From Treponema sp. (lineage in GTDB: Bacteria > Spirochaetota > Spirochaetia > Treponematales > Treponemataceae): a stretch of 64,000 nt of DNA. The stretch covers positions 1 to 64,000 of the forward strand of contig PDOP01000043.1 in the NCBI GenBank assembly GCA_002749205.1, in the 5' to 3' direction. Made by a program: the position numbers and the translations under genes. The notes beneath the pieces are model-generated. The model saw only the letters and a program-made list of their open reading frames with translations. It searched no databases and was not told the origin of the DNA. Shown one piece after another: positions 28,174 through 38,131 of the stretch; position 1 is the first letter of the stretch; every line of letters begins with the position of its first letter.

Positions 28174-29210
28174 TACTTACTTTCCTTTCCTTGTGTCAAC
28201 GCATAGAGTATAATACCATTTTGTACTATCATTCTGATTACTTCCGATAAGTTGCCTTCTGTTATAAAACTCTGTGCTACAGGTAAAGCAATTGTCAACA
28301 TACCTTGGAATAAAATAGTTCCGAGAATGGCATGTGAAATATTTGCTTTTCGTGCATCTGCACCGCCTATAAGAACTGCGGCAACAGCAGGAAAAGCCAT
28401 CATCAAAGGTGCTTGATACAACTGAGCATATCCAAATGATTGGGAATATACAATTATACCTATAGCCGCAAATACTGTTGACAGTACTGTTCCAAGAATT
28501 CTATATTTATCAACATTCAAACCGGACGACTTTGCAAACAGAGGATTTTCTCCGACTGTCCTCATAGCATATCCGAATTTTGTTCTGGAAAAACCATAAT
28601 ACAACAAACATATAAACACTACAAACAATATAAGCCCTGTAGGTATGGTTACACCACCAATATTAAATGCAGCAAAGTCATTAAGAACCTGCCCTATTGA
28701 AGACTCAACCGACACAACATTTCTTAACCCTCTACCCATAGGCCAACGCATTGCATTGGATGCAAAAGGATACACAATCCATATAATCGAAAACAGGGAG
28801 ACAATTGAAAATCCGACATAAGTCGAAACCAGCATTTCCGAGCCTTTGATTTTATTCAAAAGTAGTCCATAAAGAATTCCGAAGGCAATAGCCAACGGAA
28901 CAGCTATTACTAAAGCTACCATAAGTCCATAAAAACCGGCTACTTGAAGCTCTACCGTATAAAGTGTTCCAAACAGCCCCGCAATTATACCAATGGGTAT
29001 ACCAAAATTTAATCCCGTACCGCATCTAATACTAGGTACCATTGCCAAAACCAACAACATATTCATACCAATTCTGACAATAGAATCAGAAACCAATGAA
29101 TTGATCGGCAGTTTATTTGTAATCGCCAGAACCCAAAGCAGAATAAAAAATGCAGTGATAATTATTCGAGGCAACCCGACTTTTTTTACAAATTCATTAA
29201 CATTTGTCAT
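28173..29210 (-). CDS. ABC transporter permease
   Basis: Polytopic; RTVGENPLFAKSSGLNVDKYRILGTVLSTVFAAIGI. Confidence 0.85.
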   Translation of the reverse strand: MTNVNEFVKKVGLPRIIITAFFILLWVLAITNKLPINSLVSDSIVRIGMNMLLVLAMVPSIRCGTGLNFGIPIGIIAGLFGTLYTVELQVAGFYGLMVALVIAVPLAIAFGILYGLLLNKIKGSEMLVSTYVGFSIVSLFSIIWIVYPFASNAMRWPMGRGLRNVVSVESSIGQVLNDFAAFNIGGVTIPTGLILFVVFICLLYYGFSRTKFGYAMRTVGENPLFAKSSGLNVDKYRILGTVLSTVFAAIGIIVYSQSFGYAQLYQAPLMMAFPAVAAVLIGGADARKANISHAILGTILFQGMLTIALPVAQSFITEGNLSEVIRMIVQNGIILYALTQGKESK

Positions 29211-30802
29211 TTGTTCCCCTTCTTCTTATTTTTCTTGTAATCTCCGGACATCATAAGCCCAAAGTCAACATCAGGTGCATCAGGTTTTAAGATACCTTCC
29301 AATTTGCCTTCAGTTATAATTGCAATTCTGTCACAAACAGACCTCAACTCCGCAAGCTCACTTGAAGTTACAATAACAGTAGTGTTATTTTCATTAGCAA
29401 GCTTAACCAAATAATCAAGAACGAGTTTTTTCGCCCCTATATCAATACCTCTTGTAGGCTCGGATACAAACAATAATTTTGGTTTCAATGTTAAAGCTCT
29501 CGCCAAACAAACCTTTTGTTGATTGCCGCCACTTAACCTTCGGGTATGCTGTGTAGGCCCCGTGCATCTTATATCCAATTGTTTTATCATATCGTTGGCA
29601 TGCTTTCTTATAGCGGCACCATTAGCCCAAATACCGCGTAAAAACCCGTTTTTTATTTGCATACTAGTAAGGACAATATTATTCTCAATTGAATCATTAA
29701 GCAAAAGTCCTACACCCTTTCTGTCTTCAGAGACATAAGCTACGCCCCGTTTTAGCGTATCTTTTGTATCGCCGAGTTTTAAAGGCTCACCTTCAAAAAT
29801 AACATTACCCTTTGCAGGATAAAGTCCTAAAATACCGTTTGCTACACCTATTTTTCCGTGTCCTGCAAGTCCTGCAAAACCGAAGATTTCACCTTTTTTA
29901 ATTTCAATGTCTATACCCTTAACCTCTTCACCGGGCATATCAACATAGAAATTTTCAATCTTCAAGACATCTTCCGCATTTGCAAATTTATCTTCCTGCC
30001 CCATGTCTTTATTTTGTATTGATATTTCTCTGCCAACCATCAATGCGGCAATATCTTCAACTGTTACATCAGATGTTTTCAATGTATCAACATGCTCGCC
30101 ATCTCGTATTACAGTCAGGTTATCCGTTACCGATACAACCTCATCAAGACGGTGTGTAATAAACAGAATACCGATTCCCGTACTCGAGAGTTTTTTCATA
30201 GTAGTTAACAAGTCAGCCGCTTCACTTTCAGTAAGTACAGCAGTAGGCTCATCAAAAACTAAGAGCTTTATACCTTTTTTATCTATTTCTCTGGCTATTT
30301 CCAAAAACTGCTTATGCCCTATCGGAAGTACTTTTATCAAAGTATCTTCATCAATATTCAATCCGACATTTTCAATAGCGGCTTTGGCTTCTTCGCCCAT
30401 TATTTTCTTATCCAAAAATTCAAAATCTGGGTTTTTAAATATCTTACCAAGGAAGTTAGGTCTTGTTTTTTCACGATTAAGCTTAATGTTTTCGGTTGCG
30501 GAAAAATCCTTTATCAGCATTAACTCCTGATGAACCATACCGACACCCAAGTTCATAACATCAGTTGCACCCTTTTGATGAACTTGCTTTCCGTCAATAT
30601 AAACCTCTCCCTCAAATCCACCTGTATCATGAATTACTCGCATTCCGAACAAGATGTTCATCAATGTTGATTTTCCGGCACCGTTTTCGCCGACTATTGC
30701 GTGTATTTCACCGGGCTTTATTTTTAAATCAACACCCTTTAAAACTTGATTACCGTAATAATCTTTTTTAATATTTTTCATTTCAAGAACATATTCACTC
30801 AC
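29207..30802 (-). CDS. ABC transporter ATPase, duplicated (sugar/nucleoside type)
   Basis: Two ABC cassettes; GENGAGKSTLMNILFG, LSGGNQQKVCLARAL. Confidence 0.93.
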   Translation of the reverse strand: MSEYVLEMKNIKKDYYGNQVLKGVDLKIKPGEIHAIVGENGAGKSTLMNILFGMRVIHDTGGFEGEVYIDGKQVHQKGATDVMNLGVGMVHQELMLIKDFSATENIKLNREKTRPNFLGKIFKNPDFEFLDKKIMGEEAKAAIENVGLNIDEDTLIKVLPIGHKQFLEIAREIDKKGIKLLVFDEPTAVLTESEAADLLTTMKKLSSTGIGILFITHRLDEVVSVTDNLTVIRDGEHVDTLKTSDVTVEDIAALMVGREISIQNKDMGQEDKFANAEDVLKIENFYVDMPGEEVKGIDIEIKKGEIFGFAGLAGHGKIGVANGILGLYPAKGNVIFEGEPLKLGDTKDTLKRGVAYVSEDRKGVGLLLNDSIENNIVLTSMQIKNGFLRGIWANGAAIRKHANDMIKQLDIRCTGPTQHTRRLSGGNQQKVCLARALTLKPKLLFVSEPTRGIDIGAKKLVLDYLVKLANENNTTVIVTSSELAELRSVCDRIAIITEGKLEGILKPDAPDVDFGLMMSGDYKKNKKKGNK

Positions 30803-30824
30803 AATTATACCACCTACAATAATA

Positions 30825-30853
30825 CGAGGCTATCTAAAAAAAAGATAACCTCG
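30825..30853 (-). terminator. intercistronic stem-loop between binding-protein and ATPase genes
   Basis: CGAGGcTATCT-aaaaaaa-AGATAaCCTCG, no long T-run; attenuator or RNA-stabilising hairpin. Confidence 0.55.
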
Positions 30854-30883
30854 CTGTTTTATACTTTGTTCTTTTTACTAAAT

Positions 30884-32044
30884 TTAGAAATTAACATAAT
30901 CGATTAACACGAAGATGTAGTTTTTGTATAACTTGCCATTGTCATTTAATGGTTCATACTCAACTTTAACACCTGCATATTCATCGAAGTATTTCTTAAT
31001 ATTACCCATATCAAATTTTTCCGTAAAATCGCCTTGGATATAACCCTTACAATATTCAGCACCTGCTTCAATGAACATCATGGCAACAGGAATAGCCCAT
31101 GTAGACATTCTGCCTGTCATATCACCTGCGGCTGTTACTTTTCTGATTTCATCAACCAAGAAAGGAATATCACCTTGCTTTGTTTCAGGGATTTTAATAT
31201 TAAGAGCAGAAGGGAAACCGTGATATGGTGATGGACAACATGGCTGTGGATAAATTGCTTTTCCTTCAAATACAGCCTTGATTAGAGGTACTTGAAGACC
31301 ACAGTTAGTTGAGAAAAACGCTGTGTCTTTTCCGTATTTTTCAATCAACCTTGGAGTATCTTCCAGAATAAACTGCTGTGCGGCTGAAAGACCTGCATCA
31401 CTTGTTGGGTCTAAAGCTGTAGCGTCAACAAATTGAATACCGTTCTTTTCACAGTTTTCTCTGAACAAATCTCTTCTTGCCGCCAATAAAGCGTATGACA
31501 TGTGTCGTGGGAATGTATAATGAACAAAAGTTTTTGCTCCCATTTTTTTTGCCTGCTCTATTACAGTATGTCCCATTGCCAATTCGTTAGCCGCAAATAC
31601 TATATCAGCTCTTGCGGCAATACTACCGGGATCTTCACCGGGTGTTCCTACCAAAATTAACAAATCAGGATTAATTTCTCTGGCTTTATCAATTGCGGCA
31701 GATGTTCCGGGAACACCTTGGCAGATAATCAAAGCACCAACATCAGGGTCTGCGGCCATTGACGCAAGGTTAGCAACAGTTGTTTCCTGCTCATCTTGAA
31801 ACTTATCAGGATAAGTCATCAGAATAACATGCTCATCACCGTACTTTTTCAATACATTCTGTGCGGCACGATACTCTTCTTCGTTCTGAGCAACAGTACC
31901 GGTCATAATACCGATCTTCCATGGTTTTTCCATACTTGAACCACTTGATGCAGAAGTTGAACCTGAATCCGTAGCATTGTCTTTGTTACAAGCAACGAAC
32001 ATAAAAGAAACCAGTACCAATAAGGTCATAATCTTTTTAAACAT
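30884..32044 (-). CDS. ABC-type binding lipoprotein, DUF3798-like
   Basis: Lipobox FMFVACNKD; KPWKIGIMTGTVAQNEEEYRAAQNVLKKYG...HYTFPRHMSYALLAARRDLFRENCEKNGIQF. Confidence 0.8.
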   Translation of the reverse strand: MFKKIMTLLVLVSFMFVACNKDNATDSGSTSASSGSSMEKPWKIGIMTGTVAQNEEEYRAAQNVLKKYGDEHVILMTYPDKFQDEQETTVANLASMAADPDVGALIICQGVPGTSAAIDKAREINPDLLILVGTPGEDPGSIAARADIVFAANELAMGHTVIEQAKKMGAKTFVHYTFPRHMSYALLAARRDLFRENCEKNGIQFVDATALDPTSDAGLSAAQQFILEDTPRLIEKYGKDTAFFSTNCGLQVPLIKAVFEGKAIYPQPCCPSPYHGFPSALNIKIPETKQGDIPFLVDEIRKVTAAGDMTGRMSTWAIPVAMMFIEAGAEYCKGYIQGDFTEKFDMGNIKKYFDEYAGVKVEYEPLNDNGKLYKNYIFVLIDYVNF

Positions 32045-32189
32045 TTTTGCCTCCTCATAGTTTAAAAATGTATCACTACAACAAAGATTATATCATACAA
32101 ATCTCAAAATTTCACTACAATAATCAAAAATAACACAAAAAAACTTAAATTTTAGAAGAAATTTTCTATTTTTTATGCAATTTATCAAA

Positions 32190-32380
32190 TTTTGTGCAAC
32201 GCTTCGCTTTTGCCTTCCAACCCCACGAAGTGCTTGTATCTTTTTGACTTTACTTTTGCATTATAAGCAAGTTTTTCCATTTCCATTTCAAACCTTGCAG
32301 ATAGCTTTTATAAGCGTCAAAAAGGATACCGCACTTCTTAAAATCAGCCTATAATTAACACTTTTTCCGCCGGTTTTCTG
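32190..32380 (+). repeat. TSE-1 structured element copy E7
   Basis: GAAGTGC/GCACTTC 32227-32233/32331-32337; TTTTTGAC/GTCAAAAA 32241-32248/32316-32323; apical GCAAG-T-TTT..AAA-C-CTTGC 32267-32298. Confidence 0.87.
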
Positions 32381-32436
32381 ATTGAAAACAGGTTTTCTTA
32401 AAAAAACAAACCGTAGCCGGAACGTGAAGAAAAAAA

Positions 32437-32655
32437 AGAATACCACAGTGCAATGCAGTACGCTAATCGCGTGCGTGGAGCGGCGAAGTCTACATTTTTT
32501 GTCGATTAAAAAAAACAAAAAAGGTGGTCTGAGAAAAGAGCGAAGAACACCGATTAATATATTAACCAAAGACAAAAAAGTTATGCGAGCCGCTCGGGTT
32601 GTCCGCGTGAAATCTTGAAATTGACTTTTAGACAATTTCAAGATTTCACAAGCGA
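32437..32655 (-). repeat. TSE-1 structured element copy E8 (tail-to-tail with E7)
   Basis: GAGCGGC/GCCGCTC 32478-32484/32589-32595; TTTTTTGTC/GACAAAAAA 32495-32503/32571-32579; apical GGTG-G-TCT..AGA-A-CACC 32523-32551; extra hairpin GTGAAATCTTGAAATTG/CAATTTCAAGATTTCAC 32607-32623/32633-32649. Confidence 0.87.
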
Positions 32656-32736
32656 TAAATATTTTATCCACTTCACTTTTTATTGAATTTATGTTAAGCT
32701 GTATGAAGTTTTTAAGACAAGGATGAATCTTCCGTT

Positions 32737-33678
32737 ATGTTGAAATTTATTTTGAAGCGGCTTTTGTACGGGTTTTTTGCGATGTTCACGGTTGCAAGTA
32801 TTACTTTTTTTTTAATGCGCATTATTCCCGGAAATCCGATTGAAACGATTGCGGAGGATTTACCTGAAAGCAGGCGTGCCGAGTTGTATCAGCAGTACGG
32901 ATATAATCAACCTCTTGTTACACAATATGCAATGTTTCTAAAAAATATATTCACAAAAGGCGATTTTGGCACCTCGCTTTATTATCGCGGCAGAAAGGTT
33001 ACCGATGTGATTTTGACACATGCGCCCGTTTCCGCAAAATTGGGTTTGCAGGCATTGCTGTTCGGAGTTACAACCGGTATTGTATTCGGTATTATCGCAG
33101 CGGCAAATAAGGGGCGAAAGTTGGATTACGCCGTGATTTTAATTGCAATTATAGGTATTTCCGTACCGAGTTTTGTAATGGGACAATTGTTGCAGTATTA
33201 CTTTGGCATTAAGTATAACATTTTGCCGATAACCGGTTGGGGCAGTTTTAAATATACGGTACTGCCGTCTTTGGCATTGGCGATAGGGCCTATTGCAAAG
33301 TATTCCCGCTATATGCGCTCAAGCTATTTGGATATTATAAATCAGGACTATATTTTAACGGCACGGGCAAAGGGGGCAAAAAAGAGCAGAATAATACGGA
33401 GCCACATTTTACGAAACGCTTCCCTTCCGATTATCACGATGCTTGGACCTCAAATTGCTTTTGCGTTTACAGGGACATTCATTATAGAAAGTATATTTTC
33501 CGTGCCGGGTTTGGGCTCGTATTTTGTAAGCTCAATTTCAGAGCGAGATTATACAATGGTAATGGGACAAACAGTGTTTATCGCTTTTTTGTATATTACT
33601 TCGTTGATTATTGTGGATATTGTTTATGCCTTGGTCGACCCAAGAATTAAAGCGGGTATAACCGGTAAGACTAGGTAG
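32737..33678 (+). CDS. oppB: oligopeptide/dipeptide ABC transporter permease
   Basis: MLKFILKRLLYGFFAMFTVASITFFLMRIIPGNP; YILTARAKGAKKSRIIRSHILRNASLPIIT. Confidence 0.9.
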   Translation: MLKFILKRLLYGFFAMFTVASITFFLMRIIPGNPIETIAEDLPESRRAELYQQYGYNQPLVTQYAMFLKNIFTKGDFGTSLYYRGRKVTDVILTHAPVSAKLGLQALLFGVTTGIVFGIIAAANKGRKLDYAVILIAIIGISVPSFVMGQLLQYYFGIKYNILPITGWGSFKYTVLPSLALAIGPIAKYSRYMRSSYLDIINQDYILTARAKGAKKSRIIRSHILRNASLPIITMLGPQIAFAFTGTFIIESIFSVPGLGSYFVSSISERDYTMVMGQTVFIAFLYITSLIIVDIVYALVDPRIKAGITGKTR

Positions 33679-33706
33679 AAAAAATAATATAAATAGGACA
33701 AATACG

Positions 33707-34678
33707 ATGGAAACAAAAACCATGCACAATGTAAAAGAAACAAAATCCTGCCTTGACTTTCTTGAATTGACAGAAGAGGATTTTCAGCCGGTTAAATACA
33801 ACAAAAGCAACCTGCAAGTTACGATAGCAGGCATAGGCTTTTGGGAAGATGTTGGACGCAGATTAAAAAAAAGTAAGCGTGCTTGGTTTTCTGTTATTGT
33901 GCTGTCAGTTGTTTTGCTTATCTGTTTAATCGGCCCGATTATTAAAGGAAGCTCAGGTTCTCAAACAAATTTGCAATTAAAAAACATAAGCCCTTCTTTA
34001 CAATTTTGGTTTGGCACAGATGATTTAGGCAGAGATTTATTTACACGGGTTTGCTTAGGCGGAAGGGTTTCACTTTTAATTGCGATACTCGGTGCTGTTA
34101 TCGATATGACAATAGGCTTGATATACGGCGGTATTGCAGCCTATGCAGGCGGCCTTGTAGACAATATTATGATGCGTATTGTGGAAATACTTTCGAGCAT
34201 ACCGTATTTAATTGTTGCTGTTTTGATTTCTTTAATTTTCGGTAAAGGTATTTTTTCAATTATAATTGCCATGACTATTACCGGTTGGTGTTTTACGGCA
34301 AGACTTGTTCGCGGGCAAATCCTTCAAATAAAAAATCAGGATTTCGTTTTGGCGGCGAAAGCACTCGGCACAAAACCTTTAAAGATTATTTTAAAACATT
34401 TAATACCCAACACAGTCAGCATTATGATTATTGCTTTAACTTTCGATATTCCCTCTTTTATTTTCGGCGAAGCTTTTTTATCCTATATTGGCTTGGGTAT
34501 TCAACCGCCTCATACAAGCTGGGGTGTACTTGCCGCAAATGCACAAGGAGCAATGTTGTTTTATCCGTATCAACTATTTTTTCCGGCATTATTTATCAGC
34601 TTAACTATTCTGTCTTTGCACATTATAGGTGATGCCCTTCGTGATGCCATGGATCCGCATTTAAGGAAAAATAAATAA
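33707..34678 (+). CDS. oppC: oligopeptide/dipeptide ABC transporter permease
   Basis: FGTDDLGRDLFTRVCLGGRVSLLI; FVLAAKALGTKPLKIILKHLIPN. Confidence 0.9.
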   Translation: METKTMHNVKETKSCLDFLELTEEDFQPVKYNKSNLQVTIAGIGFWEDVGRRLKKSKRAWFSVIVLSVVLLICLIGPIIKGSSGSQTNLQLKNISPSLQFWFGTDDLGRDLFTRVCLGGRVSLLIAILGAVIDMTIGLIYGGIAAYAGGLVDNIMMRIVEILSSIPYLIVAVLISLIFGKGIFSIIIAMTITGWCFTARLVRGQILQIKNQDFVLAAKALGTKPLKIILKHLIPNTVSIMIIALTFDIPSFIFGEAFLSYIGLGIQPPHTSWGVLAANAQGAMLFYPYQLFFPALFISLTILSLHIIGDALRDAMDPHLRKNK

Positions 34679-35667
34679 TGCCTATTCTACAAATAAAAGA
34701 TTTAGCCGTAACATTTCAAACCTACGCCGGCACAATCTATGCCGTAAACGGAATTTCATTCGATGTGCATAAAGACGAAACACTGGTCATAGTTGGAGAA
34801 TCGGGCTGTGGAAAAACAGTTACTGCACAATCTATAATGAGATTACTTCCCGGAAAAAAAACAGCAGTCAGTAAAAATTCACAAATCATTTTTGAAAATA
34901 AAAATATTTTAGATTTCAGCGAAAACGAAATGGAAGAAATACGGGGCAATGAAATTTCAATGATATTCCAAGACCCTCTAAGCTATTTAAATCCGACTAT
35001 GCAAATCGGCAAGCAAATTATGGAAAGCATTTTAATTCATCAAAATGTAAGCAAAGATGAGGCAAAAAAAAGAGCGCTCCGACTTTTAGAGCTTGCACAA
35101 ATTTCAAGCCCGCAAAAAAGACTAAAACAGTATCCACATGAATTTTCAGGCGGTATGAGGCAGCGAGTAATGATTGCAATAGCCTTGGCTTGTAATCCGA
35201 AAATACTAATTGCCGATGAGCCTACAACCGCTTTAGATGTAACAATTCAAGCAGAAATACTTGAGTTAATTCAAAACCTCAAAACCGAAACAAACACGGC
35301 AGTTATTTTAATTACACACGACTTAGGCGTTGCCGCAGAAATTGGCGACAGAATTCAAGTTATGTATGCAGGCGAAATTGTAGAGCGCGGAAGTGCAAAA
35401 GACATTTTCAAAGCCCCCTCTCATCCATACACTCAAGCATTGTTGAATTCAGTACCCTCATTGACGCAATTAAAAAACAATGCACTTTACGCACCGGAAG
35501 GCTCGCATCCTGATATGTTAAAAAAGCCGACATCATGTCCCTTTGCTCCCCGATGCAATAGGTGCATGCAAATTTGCTTAAAGCACGCCCCCCTTGAGTT
35601 TAATGTTGGCGGAGAGCATTCGGTTGCATGCTGGCTAATGTATAAACGCGGACAAGATATCCACTAA
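34678..35667 (+). CDS. oppD: oligopeptide ABC transporter ATPase
   Basis: [40 protein letters not shown]-terminal [14 protein letters not shown]. Confidence 0.92.
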   Translation: MPILQIKDLAVTFQTYAGTIYAVNGISFDVHKDETLVIVGESGCGKTVTAQSIMRLLPGKKTAVSKNSQIIFENKNILDFSENEMEEIRGNEISMIFQDPLSYLNPTMQIGKQIMESILIHQNVSKDEAKKRALRLLELAQISSPQKRLKQYPHEFSGGMRQRVMIAIALACNPKILIADEPTTALDVTIQAEILELIQNLKTETNTAVILITHDLGVAAEIGDRIQVMYAGEIVERGSAKDIFKAPSHPYTQALLNSVPSLTQLKNNALYAPEGSHPDMLKKPTSCPFAPRCNRCMQICLKHAPLEFNVGGEHSVACWLMYKRGQDIH

Positions 35668-35689
35668 TGCTTTAACACAATCAAAAAAA

Positions 35690-36997
35690 TTACCACCAAT
35701 CAAATTCTATTTCATCACTGAATTTTTTTACATGAATAAATTTCAGTTTACCTGTAAGGATGTCGTATATTCCAAGCCTTCGTTTGGTGCTATTATTGCC
35801 ATACATATCGAGTATGTAAAGCTTACCGTCTCGCTTTCCCAAAATTTTTTTTGGCCCGTAAAAGCCCGTAACCGTTTTAAGCAGCTTAAAATCGGGAAGC
35901 GAATACATTTGCATTTTAGACCAATTTGTAGATGACATGCCAAAAGATGATAAAAGGACATACGCTATATCTCCGTCAACTATAAAATCGCTTCTAACCA
36001 TATAGCCACCGCTTTCATTAGTAATGACAAACTTTTTTAAAACCCTGTTTATATCAAATTTGTCTATACAGTAAAAAATATGAATCGTATCAAAATTGGT
36101 CGTTGTTCTATTGTAGGTAAGAATATAGTTATTACCCACGGATATTTCTTTCATGTAAGAAGGGAAAGTTGCTCCCTGCATTTTTTCGCCGAATGATTCC
36201 CAAAAAACGGGCTGTTTTGTAAGAATTTTATTGTCGATGTAATAGAGCATATTTTCTTCAGTGTCAATACAAGCACTTGTAGTTTGATCATGAAGCTTCA
36301 TTTTTAATGAAGAACCATAGTCGGCAATATACATCCCCCCTGGAGGGGTACCATCATAAGAAAGATACAAAAGTCTACCGTATTTATCAAATAAAATTTC
36401 ACACATACTAGATTGTCTCCATATACCATCATTTTTAAAAACAAGACCGTCCTTTTTTTCGGGGTTTGCAACAGCAAAAAAAGTATGTTTACTAGGAGGT
36501 CCGGATAGATTTTCACCCGGCAATATTATATGCGGCTTTATATCTTCTACTGTAAGGGTAATCACGCTGTTTGTATACTGCTCAATTGTAACGGCCTTAG
36601 CCCTTGCGATATATGTGCAAACAGAGTTCATAAGCTTTAGCTCTATGTCAAAACCCTGCCCCGATTTTATTCCGCCGGGGACTGTTATCGAATCTTTCGA
36701 TATAACCAAATCTTCTTTTTTGTATGTTTTAACTTCGTTTGTGTATTGTCTAATTTTTAAAATTACGGCATTTGCATCCGTAAGGTTAGGAATTACTGCA
36801 TGCCCTTCGGTGATACTCCTTCCGGCGGAAAGGGTCAGGGTAAGGTCGTTCGGGTTTTCAAGCTCCAGTTTACAGCCGGAAAACAGCAATAAAAATAGAG
36901 TGAATATTAAAAGAAGGGAGAGAGGGTTTGTTTGTTTGTTTGTTTGTTTGTTTGTTTGTTTGTTTGTTTGTTTGTTTGTTTGTTTGGTCAATTTCAT
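35690..36997 (-). CDS. putative phase-variable lipoprotein, propeller-like
   Basis: ATG 36997: MKLTKQTN(KQTN)nPLSLLLIFTLFLLLFSGC lipobox; CAAA repeat immediately after the start codon; repetitive beta-rich body. Confidence 0.8.
   Translation of the reverse strand: MKLTKQTNKQTNKQTNKQTNKQTNPLSLLLIFTLFLLLFSGCKLELENPNDLTLTLSAGRSITEGHAVIPNLTDANAVILKIRQYTNEVKTYKKEDLVISKDSITVPGGIKSGQGFDIELKLMNSVCTYIARAKAVTIEQYTNSVITLTVEDIKPHIILPGENLSGPPSKHTFFAVANPEKKDGLVFKNDGIWRQSSMCEILFDKYGRLLYLSYDGTPPGGMYIADYGSSLKMKLHDQTTSACIDTEENMLYYIDNKILTKQPVFWESFGEKMQGATFPSYMKEISVGNNYILTYNRTTTNFDTIHIFYCIDKFDINRVLKKFVITNESGGYMVRSDFIVDGDIAYVLLSSFGMSSTNWSKMQMYSLPDFKLLKTVTGFYGPKKILGKRDGKLYILDMYGNNSTKRRLGIYDILTGKLKFIHVKKFSDEIEFDWW
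36927..36986 (-). repeat. tetranucleotide SSR (CAAA)15 on minus strand, (TTTG)15 on plus
   Basis: 60 nt perfect tandem tract inside the 5' coding region. Confidence 0.97.
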
Positions 36998-37049
36998 ACT
37001 TTTTAGGGTGAAATTTTCATTGGTCATTGACACATTTTGCCAACCGTAA

Positions 37050-37078
37050 TTGACCAATAAAACAACTTATGCTATAAT
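37050..37078 (+). promoter_or_regulatory. near-consensus promoter for oppF
   Basis: TTGACC-17 nt-TATAAT, 34 nt before ATG 37113. Confidence 0.75.
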
Positions 37079-37112
37079 TGCCGAATGCAAAACACAGGAC
37101 TTTTAAAAATCA

Positions 37113-38105
37113 ATGAATGAGTCTTTTATTTTAACCCGGTCACAAAAAAACAAAACTCCGCTTGTCGAGGTAAGAAATTTAAAAAAATATTTCAAACTCA
37201 ATTTTAAAGAAAGCATTTATGCTGTTGATGATGTCAGTTTCAGTATCGAAAAAGGCGAAACTGTAGGCATAGTCGGCGAATCGGGCTGTGGAAAAACAAC
37301 TTTGGGCAGAAGTATTTTAAACTTATACAAGCCAACATCAGGTCAAGTTATTTTTGACGGAAAAGATTTAAGTCTTGCATCAAAAAAAGAAGCACACGCA
37401 ATTAAAAAAAGAATGCAAATTATTTTGCAGGATCCTTACGCTTCGTTTAACCCCCGAATGACAATTTCACAAATTATTTGTGAAGGAATGGATGCTCATA
37501 AAATTTTTAAAACAAAACATGAAAAACAAGAAGCCGTTTATTTTCTATTGCAAACAGTCGGCTTGGCACCGGAGCATGCAAACAGATTTCCACACGAATT
37601 TTCAGGCGGACAACGACAAAGAATAGGCATTGCCAGAGCGTTGGCAGTAAATCCCGACTTTATTGTTTGTGATGAGCCTATTTCTTCGTTAGATGTTTCA
37701 ATCCAAGCACAAATTATAAACCTTCTGACACGACTTCAGCGCGAGTTTAACATGACCTATCTGTTCATTGCACATGACCTTTCGGTGGTAAAATATATTT
37801 CAAACAAAGTCGGAGTTATGTATTTGGGAAAAATAATCGAATTCGCAGACAGCAATTCATTATATAAAAACCCGCTACACCCCTACTCGCAAGCACTCAT
37901 TTCCGCCATTCCGAGTACGGATTTAGACGACCCCATGATGAAACGGCGAATTCATCTGAACGGAGAAATCAGCAACGCTATCAATCCTCCAACAGGATGT
38001 CGGTTTTATAAAAGATGCCCTATGGCAAAAGACATCTGTAAATCCGCCTACCCTGAATTAAAAGAAACCTGCAAAGGGCATTTTGTAGCCTGCCATTTAA
38101 TTTAG
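37113..38105 (+). CDS. oppF: oligopeptide ABC transporter ATPase
   Basis: [43 protein letters not shown]. Confidence 0.92.
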   Translation: MNESFILTRSQKNKTPLVEVRNLKKYFKLNFKESIYAVDDVSFSIEKGETVGIVGESGCGKTTLGRSILNLYKPTSGQVIFDGKDLSLASKKEAHAIKKRMQIILQDPYASFNPRMTISQIICEGMDAHKIFKTKHEKQEAVYFLLQTVGLAPEHANRFPHEFSGGQRQRIGIARALAVNPDFIVCDEPISSLDVSIQAQIINLLTRLQREFNMTYLFIAHDLSVVKYISNKVGVMYLGKIIEFADSNSLYKNPLHPYSQALISAIPSTDLDDPMMKRRIHLNGEISNAINPPTGCRFYKRCPMAKDICKSAYPELKETCKGHFVACHLI

Positions 38106-38131
38106 ATTTAAAAAAACTAAATCAAAAAGCC

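Noticed and set aside
32382-32618. Plus-strand 78-aa ORF in the E7/E8 region
   Set aside because: Lies within structured repeat DNA, low-complexity lysine/arginine-rich translation, no homology signal.
36615-37049. Plus-strand ORF with CLFVCLFV repeat
   Set aside because: Artefact of translating the (TTTG)15 tract antisense to the lipoprotein gene.
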